NCBI GenBank assembly: GCA_000310025.1
Contig: FN648777.1
Location: forward strand, 1 to 46,658
Direction of reading: 5' to 3'
Length of the DNA stretch: 46,658 nt
From: Ectocarpus siliculosus
Lineage: Eukaryota > Sar > Phaeophyceae > Ectocarpales > Ectocarpaceae
Below, piece after piece: positions 42,106 to 46,658 of the stretch. Position numbers and translations under genes: made by a program. Positions within the stretch are counted from its first letter, which is position 1; each line of letters begins with the position of its first letter. The notes beneath the pieces were generated by a model, which was not told the origin of the DNA, searched no databases, and saw only the letters and a program-made list of their open reading frames with translations.

Positions 42106-42584
42106 CGTCCGTGCTCGAGAGAATCCAGGAAAGTCAGGGCGATATCCCAGCTGCGAGGAAGTACATTCTGGACGCCTCGGGGCCCACCTTCGTCTGGCTT
42201 GTTGATGAGCCGGTACAGCAAACTGGGCGAGGGGTTATCGTCTTCCACGTCTCGCCAGTCGCACGCCCAACCCTGCTTCGACGCATTACTCCCAGTGCTA
42301 CTCTCGCCATGCTCACCAACTCCTATCGGGAAGCAACTCGTGAGGGAAACGTGGGGCTCCAGCCGGACGGGGTTCATACCATTGCGAACCCAGCTCGAAA
42401 GCCACGTCCTACAGGCAAGCTCTATTCTTTGTCCAGTTTCCTCAACGCCGCTCACCAAGTCACACTTGGTAGCGACCAGAATGACGTCGTTACCGGGAAC
42501 GCGACGAGATATTGACCGCAGCCAATCGCATACGCGCAATCCTTCCAGCTTGCGGCAGAACATTTTGGGTGTGGTCCCAGAGAG
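42106..42584 (-). CDS. ROCO GTPase, second half of the Roc (GTPase) domain
   Basis: Reads LSGTTPKMFCRKLEGLRVCD, WLRSISRRVPGNDVILVATK and CDLVSGVEETGQRIELACRT. VATKCD is the guanine-specificity motif ([NT]KxD) of Ras-like GTPases. The end, LPRSWDIALTFLDSLEHG, is the Roc C-terminus seen in this family. The exon leaves in phase 2 at GGACG|GTGAGC, matching 41674. The start is taken at TTGGCAG before 42584 (phase 0); an in-frame TGA at 42606-42608 bounds it. No P-loop (GxxxxGK[ST]) or DxxG is visible in this exon. Confidence 0.7.
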
Positions 42585-42608
42585 CTGCCAAGCGAACCGA
42601 GAGTGTCA

Positions 42609-43330
42609 AACAGAGGTGGCCGCAGGCAGCCAAGCAGAGCCGGGCCAGCGTGACAGGATTCAGCAAATATAGGAGTGATGTCGAAGCGTAAGGTCGTGGA
42701 CATCCTCGGGATACAGAAAACGAAGCAGGTCAGAAGCAAGATTACATCACCGACTACAGGGACGGGACTGTGGCCTTAAGCCCACCGAGAATCCGGTGAG
42801 GACAGTATTGGCTATTCCTGTATCAAAACGAAGAATGACACGGCCGTTGATCAAAGCTTCAGCATGTGCAGTTTATTCCTAGTCGTGTGGGGGCACCCGT
42901 CTCTGCTCCTCGTCGAATTTCGAGTTCGTTTATTCCTAGACGATGGAATGTGGTGAGGCATATCAACAACTCATTCATTCAGCTGAAATCGGAAAGCAGA
43001 TCTCGTCATTTGTCAAACCCTCCAGAGACCGTTTTGGTCGCTTAGATGAAAAAAAAGCGGAAAAGAGCAAGCTTGCACGCATCCCGAAAAATGGGCGCGA
43101 CCACTCAGGGAAACGCTCACTCGGCATTATACTTTCCTGGTCACAATGGCCCTTGATGCGTGCTGTCTCATTCTATAGGCGCAATTTCCGAGCACCTGAC
43201 AGGCTTGAACAAGCTGTGAAGTTTCTTCGGCGAAAATCAGTTCACGGGATGGATCAATTGATTCAAATGGGCCGGCCTGATCTAGAAAGTTGACGCTTTT
43301 TGTCACTTTCGGTGTTCCGCTGTGCCGCTT
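42609..43330. other. Interval lacking the expected P-loop exon
   Basis: In a ROCO gene the first half of Roc (P-loop, switch motifs) should lie upstream of 42584, that is, at higher coordinates. I searched both strands from 42609 to 44134 for GxxxxGK[ST] in an open context and found none. A plus-strand ATG frame at 42943-43293 (MECGEAYQQLIHSAEIGKQI) has no family resemblance. Confidence 0.5.
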
Positions 43331-43337
43331 CAGACAG

Positions 43338-43409
43338 GCCCGATACCAAAGGAGCCCGGGGGCCTCACCGACCTGAAGGTGCTTGGGCTGAGCAACAACA
43401 AACTTAGAG
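43338..43409 (+). CDS. LRR exon, plus strand (P1)
   Basis: 72 nt between AGACAG and AG|GTAAAC, phase 1-1. Encodes GPIPKEPGGLTDLKVLGLSN then NKLR, one plant-type LRR (GxIPxxLxxLxxLxxLxLxxNxL); the usual L after KE is P. It lies opposite in strand to the ROCO gene. Confidence 0.85.
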
Positions 43410-43645
43410 GTAAACTGGCAAGTACTGCACATATATTGTGTTTCTTGAAATTCCCGGATGGTGTTCCTTGACTCCTTTAGAAACAACGTTGCATGAATCC
43501 CACCCACGCGTAGGCTACTACGAAATTTCACAATTGCGGAACTCGCGGGACATCTTTTGCTACGCGTTGGTGATTAGTTGTTCTCGAAAGCGGGGAATTG
43601 TATTGTTTTTTCCTCGATGATCCCGTTTTGCTCTTCTGCTAGCAG

Positions 43646-43717
43646 GCCCCATCCCACCGGAGCTTGGAGATCTCCGAGAGCTGCGGGAGCTGTGGCTCCA
43701 CAACAACAAGCTCACAG
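43646..43717 (+). CDS. LRR exon, plus strand (P2)
   Basis: 72 nt between GCTAGCAG and CACAG|GTAAGC, phase 1-1. Encodes GPIPPELGDLRELRELWLHN then NKLT. The exon and flanks (43510-43780) are a direct duplicate of P3 and its flanks, 280 bp apart. Confidence 0.9.
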
Positions 43718-43925
43718 GTAAGCTTATTATTTTGGCAAGTCGTTTCAATATATTGTTAGCGCTGATTCTGGATGAACCTCGCGGATGCGTAGGCGAGTAC
43801 GAAATTTCACAATTGCGGAACTCACGGGACATCTTTTGCTACGCGTTGGTGCTTAGTTGTTCTCGAAAGCGGGGAATTGTATTGTTTTTTTCCCCGATGA
43901 TCCCGTTTTGCTCTTCTGCTTGCAG

Positions 43926-43997
43926 GCCCCATCCCACCGGAGCTTGGATATCTCCGAGAGCTGCGGGAGCTGTGGCTCCACAACAACAAGCTCACAG
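43926..43997 (+). CDS. LRR exon, plus strand (P3)
   Basis: 72 nt, phase 1-1; GPIPPELGYLRELRELWLHN then NKLT. It differs from P2 by one base (GGAGAT to GGATAT, Asp to Tyr). Acceptor CTTGCAG, donor CACAG|GTAAGC. Confidence 0.9.
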
Positions 43998-44133
43998 GTA
44001 AGCTTATTATTTTGGCAAGTCGTTTCAATATATTGTTAGCCTTGATTCTGGATGAACCTCGCGGATGCATCGGCGAGATTCATCCATGGATCAATGCTAG
44101 AAAAAAACTAAATCATCAAAATAAAGTAGGTAC

Positions 44134-44205
44134 CTGTAAGGTGGTTCGCGCTGAGCCGCAGCCACTGCAGCTGTCGGAGATCTCCTAGCTCTGGCGGGAT
44201 GTTGC
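44134..44205 (-). CDS. LRR exon, minus strand (M1)
   Basis: 72 nt on minus between CTGGCAG and TACAG|GTACCT, phase 1-1. Encodes GNIPPELGDLRQLQWLRLSA then NHLT. It is the minus LRR closest to the ROCO domains, so probably the last LRR before Roc if the exons are joined. Confidence 0.85.
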
Positions 44206-44286
44206 CTGCCAGACGAAGGGAAAATAAGAAGTTGGCGGGAGAAAAACAAAATTGATCCCCCGGCGTCTAGAAAAACGGTCCTGCCA

Positions 44287-44298
44287 ACGCGTACGCGT
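44287..44298. repeat. Perfect palindrome at LRR module seam
   Basis: ACGCGTACGCGT, repeated exactly at 45580-45591, with shorter forms CGCGTACGCG (45861-45870) and GCGTACGC (45312-45319). It lies where blocks of differing orientation meet. Confidence 0.9.
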
Positions 44299-44364
44299 CC
44301 ATGGATCTACGGAGATCGAACATAAAATAATGAGGATCAATCTAGTTTGCTTGTCTGCTTACAG

Positions 44365-44436
44365 GGCCTATCCCGCCGGAGCTGGGCAAGCTAACAGCGC
44401 TGGTGCAGCTTCGACTGTGGAACAACCAGCTATCCG
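44365..44436 (+). CDS. LRR exon, plus strand (P4)
   Basis: 72 nt between GCTTACAG and TCCG|GTGAGG, phase 1-1. Encodes GPIPPELGKLTALVQLRLWN then NQLS. It sits between two minus-strand LRR exons. Confidence 0.85.
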
Positions 44437-44590
44437 GTGAGGCTGAAGTTGAGCATGAATGCCGCGTATGTAATTGGCGTCATAAAAGTTATCCCGCTAG
44501 TTCTGAAGTTTCGTGGACGCGTACGCATACACGGGATTCATTTTGAAAATTCTTGGGATTTTTCTTCAACACATCTAAACAGTGTCTCAC

Positions 44591-44662
44591 CGCTTAGCTG
44601 GTTCTGGTGGAGGTACAGAGCTTGAAGTGCTGCGAGCTTTCCCAGCGCCGGCGGAATGGGAC
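44591..44662 (-). CDS. LRR exon, minus strand (M2)
   Basis: 72 nt on minus between CTTATAG and AGCG|GTGAGA, phase 1-1. Encodes GPIPPALGKLAALQALYLHQ then NQLS. Exon and flanks (44530-44760) are a close direct duplicate of M6 and its flanks (46075-46310). Confidence 0.85.
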
Positions 44663-44743
44663 CTATAAGTGGAAGAAGGAAAACGGAGTGATGGTTGCGG
44701 GTCAAAACAAAAATAATGCCCCGGCTTCTAGACCAGTGAGTGG

Positions 44744-44759
44744 ACGCCAACTAGTTGGC
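44744..44759. repeat. Perfect 16-bp palindrome at seam
   Basis: CGCCAACTAGTTGGCG between M2 and M3. A related half-site GGACGCCAACTAGCGTCGGC lies at 46295, next to M6/M7, and GGACGCCAACTGCGTACGCG at 45301. Confidence 0.9.
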
Positions 44760-44854
44760 GGGACGGGATCTACGGAGATCGATATACTAAACCAAACGTA
44801 CCCACTCACGCCGAATCGGTCGCGAAAGAGCTATCAATTCACGTGTTCACCCAC

Positions 44855-44926
44855 CGCTTAGCTGGTTGCCGGAAAGGGCGAGCTCCTCCAGTGCTGAAAG
44901 GTGCCCCAGCTCCAATGGGATGGGCC
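44855..44926 (-). CDS. LRR exon, minus strand (M3)
   Basis: 72 nt on minus between CTTGCAG and AGCG|GTGGGT, phase 1-1. Encodes GPIPLELGHLSALEELALSG then NQLS. Confidence 0.85.
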
Positions 44927-45000
44927 CTGCAAGAGGACGGGTGGAACGGAGTACCTGCGCGGGACAAAAAATATAACCCCCCGCTTTCTAGAACATCGGT

Positions 45001-45020
45001 CCCGCCTACTAGTAGGCGGG
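45001..45020. repeat. Perfect 20-bp palindrome at seam
   Basis: CCCGCCTACTAGTAGGCGGG, between M3 (minus) and P5 (plus), exactly where module orientation flips. The half-site CCGCCTA(C/T)TCAC recurs at 46061 and 46500. Confidence 0.9.
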
Positions 45021-45123
45021 TACGAAATTTCACAATTTCAGAACTCGCGGGACATCTTTTCCTACGCATTTTTTTTCTAGAACTGTCCTTAGTGATATTT
45101 CTCCCTACTGCATTATTGTGCAG

Positions 45124-45195
45124 GACCCATCCCCAAGGAGCTGGCAGCACTTAGTAGGCTGGAGATTCTTTGGCTCCACCGCAACAACCTCACAG
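45124..45195 (+). CDS. LRR exon, plus strand (P5)
   Basis: 72 nt between TTGTGCAG and CACAG|GTGAGA, phase 1-1. Encodes GPIPKELAALSRLEILWLHR then NNLT. Confidence 0.85.
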
Positions 45196-45416
45196 GTGAG
45201 AGAATCGAAGAGGAGTTGAAATTTTTCTTGTTCACGAAATAAGAATCCTGCGGACGTAATTGGCGTCATAAAAGTTATCCCGCTAGTTCTGAAGTTTCGT
45301 GGACGCCAACTGCGTACGCGTCCATCCAACTACATACACGGGATGTTCCACAGCATCATCAATGACAAAACCTAAACAACCGCCAAAATTATCGCGAAAA
45401 AATACGTAATTGGTAC

Positions 45417-45488
45417 CTGTGAGCTAGTTGCTTTTGAGCCACAGGACCCACAGCTCGCTGAGAGCCCCTAGCTCAGGTGGGATGTGGC
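45417..45488 (-). pseudogene. LRR exon with in-frame TAG, minus strand (M4)
   Basis: 72 nt on minus between CTTTCAG and CACAG|GTACCA, phase 1-1. Encodes GHIPPELGALSELWVLWLKS then N, stop, LT. The TAG (45424-45426) takes the place of the K or Q codon in NxL; one base change from CAG or AAG explains it. A transcript that included this exon would be truncated. Confidence 0.85.
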
Positions 45489-45730
45489 CTGAAAGCGGAC
45501 AGGGGGAACATAATAGCTCAGCGGGGCAAAAAAAATGTATCTTCCCGTTTCTAGAACACACCTTCTCACCTACGCATGGACGCGTACGCGTAGGCGAGTA
45601 CGAAATTTCACAACTACGGAACTCGCTGGATATCTTTTGCTAAGCGTAGTCGGGTCCGATGTTCTAGAACTCGGGGGATGTTTTTTTGCTCTACCTCGCT
45701 AAATTACCCTTTTGACTCGTTCCTCTACAG

Positions 45731-45802
45731 GCCACATTCCGCCGCAGCTGGGAGATCTTGGTGCTCTCAAGTCCCTCAGCCTCTTCAACAACAAACTAGG
45801 CG
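45731..45802 (+). CDS. LRR exon, plus strand (P6)
   Basis: 72 nt between CCTCTACAG and GGCG|GTGAGT, phase 1-1. Encodes GHIPPQLGDLGALKSLSLFN then NKLG. Confidence 0.85.
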
Positions 45803-45939
45803 GTGAGTTGAACAGATCGAAAGTATTTTATTCTGTCGGGTTCTGAACATGCATGAATCCCGCGTACGCGTCGGCGAGATTCATGTACCTTGTGTCAACA
45901 TATTTAGTAAATGAAATGGATTTCATCTTCTGGACTCAC

Positions 45940-46011
45940 CATCTAACTTGTTGATGCTGAGATTGAGTCCCTTCAAGGCGCCAAGTTTCCCTAGCTCCGG
46001 AGGGATAAGAC
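45940..46011 (-). CDS. LRR exon, minus strand (M5)
   Basis: 72 nt on minus between CTTGCAG and GATG|GTGAGT, phase 1-1. Encodes GLIPPELGKLGALKGLNLSI then NKLD. Exon and flanks (45870-46075) are a direct duplicate of M7 and its flanks (46305-46500). Confidence 0.85.
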
Positions 46012-46142
46012 CTGCAAGCAGGAGAGCAGTACGAGAAAAACAGAGAATTGACTAAATGCTTCTCCGCCTATTCACGCACACACGGGATTCATTTTGAAAA
46101 TTCCTGGGATTTTTTTTTTAACACATCTAAACAGTGTCTCAC

Positions 46143-46214
46143 CGCTTAGCTGGTTCCCGTAGAGGTACAGATTTCGAAGCGCTGCGAGCTTTCCCAGCGC
46201 CGGCGGAACGGGAC
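46143..46214 (-). CDS. LRR exon, minus strand (M6)
   Basis: 72 nt on minus between CTTACAG and AGCG|GTGAGA, phase 1-1. Encodes GPVPPALGKLAALRNLYLYG then NQLS. Duplicate of M2; compared with it, the differences fall mainly in the variable positions of the LxxLxLxxN segment. Confidence 0.85.
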
Positions 46215-46375
46215 CTGTAAGTGGAAGAAGGAAAACGGAGTGATGGTTGCGGGTCAAAAAAAAAAAATGCCCCGGCTTCTAGACCAGTGAGTGGACGCCA
46301 ACTAGCGTCGGCGAGATTCACGTACCTTGTGTCAACATAATAGTAAATATAATGGATTTCATCTCCTGGACTCAC

Positions 46376-46447
46376 CATCTAACTTGTTGCCGCTGAGTGC
46401 GAGTGTCTTCAACGCACCAAGCTTCCCTAGCTCCGGAGGGATAGGAC
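46376..46447 (-). CDS. LRR exon, minus strand (M7)
   Basis: 72 nt on minus between CTTGCAG and GATG|GTGAGT, phase 1-1. Encodes GPIPPELGKLGALKTLALSG then NKLD. Duplicate of M5. The array continues beyond the window, since the repeated flank at 46500-46560 follows. Confidence 0.85.
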
Positions 46448-46658
46448 CTGCAAGCAGGAGAGCAGTACGAGAAAAACAGAGAATTGACTAAATACTTCTC
46501 CGCCTACTCACCCACACGCGTAGCAAAAGATGTCCCGCGAGTTCCGCCATTGTGAAATGCAAGGGTATGTTCTGTAGGGTCTGTAACTTTCTGTAGGGTA
46601 TCCGAAGTTGTCACAGAACTCACAGAACTATCGGGTAGGTATTGGAAGTGTCACAGAA

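Larger units (their letters stand above)
43519..46559. repeat. Recurrent ~45-bp intronic block between LRR exons
   Basis: TACGAAATTTCACAATTGCG followed by GAACTCGCGGGACATCTTTT and GCTACGCG occurs at about 43519, 43798, 45020 and 45598 on plus, and inverted at about 46512-46556. A second block, GTAATTGGCGTCATAAAAGT followed by TATCCCGCTAGTTCTGAAGT, occurs at 44470 and 45256. A third, (G/C)GGCGAGATTCA(T/C), occurs at 44070, 45873 and 46308. The LRR introns are therefore mosaics of a few blocks in different orders and orientations. Confidence 0.85.

Noticed and set aside
41598-42672. Plus-strand frames opposite the ROCO exons
   Set aside because: Antisense to exons whose four splice phases agree.
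42943-43293. Plus-strand ATG frame of 116 codons
   Set aside because: No family resemblance, no splice support, and length within chance for this base composition.
1-46658. tRNA, rRNA or riboswitch genes
   Set aside because: No cloverleaf with box A/B motifs, rRNA core sequence or riboswitch pattern was recognised by eye; a covariance-model search would settle it.

Overview
The window is nuclear DNA from a eukaryote, most likely a brown alga (Phaeophyceae) of the Ectocarpus kind. The reasons are CCCTAA telomere repeats at the left end, intron-rich genes with GT-AG introns, a ROCO GTPase gene, and leucine-rich repeats (LRRs) each encoded by its own 72-nt exon, an arrangement described for brown-algal ROCO and related receptor genes. 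The species is inference; no rRNA or organellar marker is present.

Layout. 1-133 is the telomere and 134-3060 a subtelomeric 98-bp tandem array. 3.2-9.2 kb holds plus-strand coding blocks: an OTU-like exon, an acidic/AT-hook-like exon and a long protein with an acidic tail. 10.6-15.1 kb is a minus-strand gene for a glycine-rich protein with four related domains, interrupted by one frame break. 15.7-20.3 kb is a dispersed non-coding repeat (R1), present twice in tandem and split by a 1826-bp terminal-inverted-repeat (TIR) element flanked by TA. 20.4-26.6 kb is a multi-exon piggyBac-type transposase, decayed by an in-frame stop and frame breaks, with an assembly gap and a 3 x 151-bp tandem repeat inside it. 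27.2-28.0 kb is a compact two-exon minus-strand gene whose intron carries telomere repeats. 29.7-32.3 kb is a tandem pair of foldback elements. 32.5-35.3 kb holds more R1 copies, a TC microsatellite and a cluster of short palindromes. 36.5-37.8 kb is a minus-strand coiled-coil-like gene.

The right end is the most interesting part. A minus-strand ROCO gene can be followed through four exons (second half of Roc, linker, COR, C-terminal) whose splice phases all agree (42.6 to 39.65 kb). Upstream, between 43.3 and 46.5 kb, are thirteen LRR exons, each exactly 72 nt and of phase 1-1, in mixed orientation: six on plus and seven on minus, interleaved. The intervals between them reuse a small set of repeated blocks joined at short GC-rich palindromes. 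No P-loop exon was found between the LRR field and the second half of Roc. The locus therefore looks like an LRR exon-shuffling field that undergoes duplication and inversion, possibly at the palindromic seams. Mobile elements fill much of the space between genes, as expected near a chromosome end.
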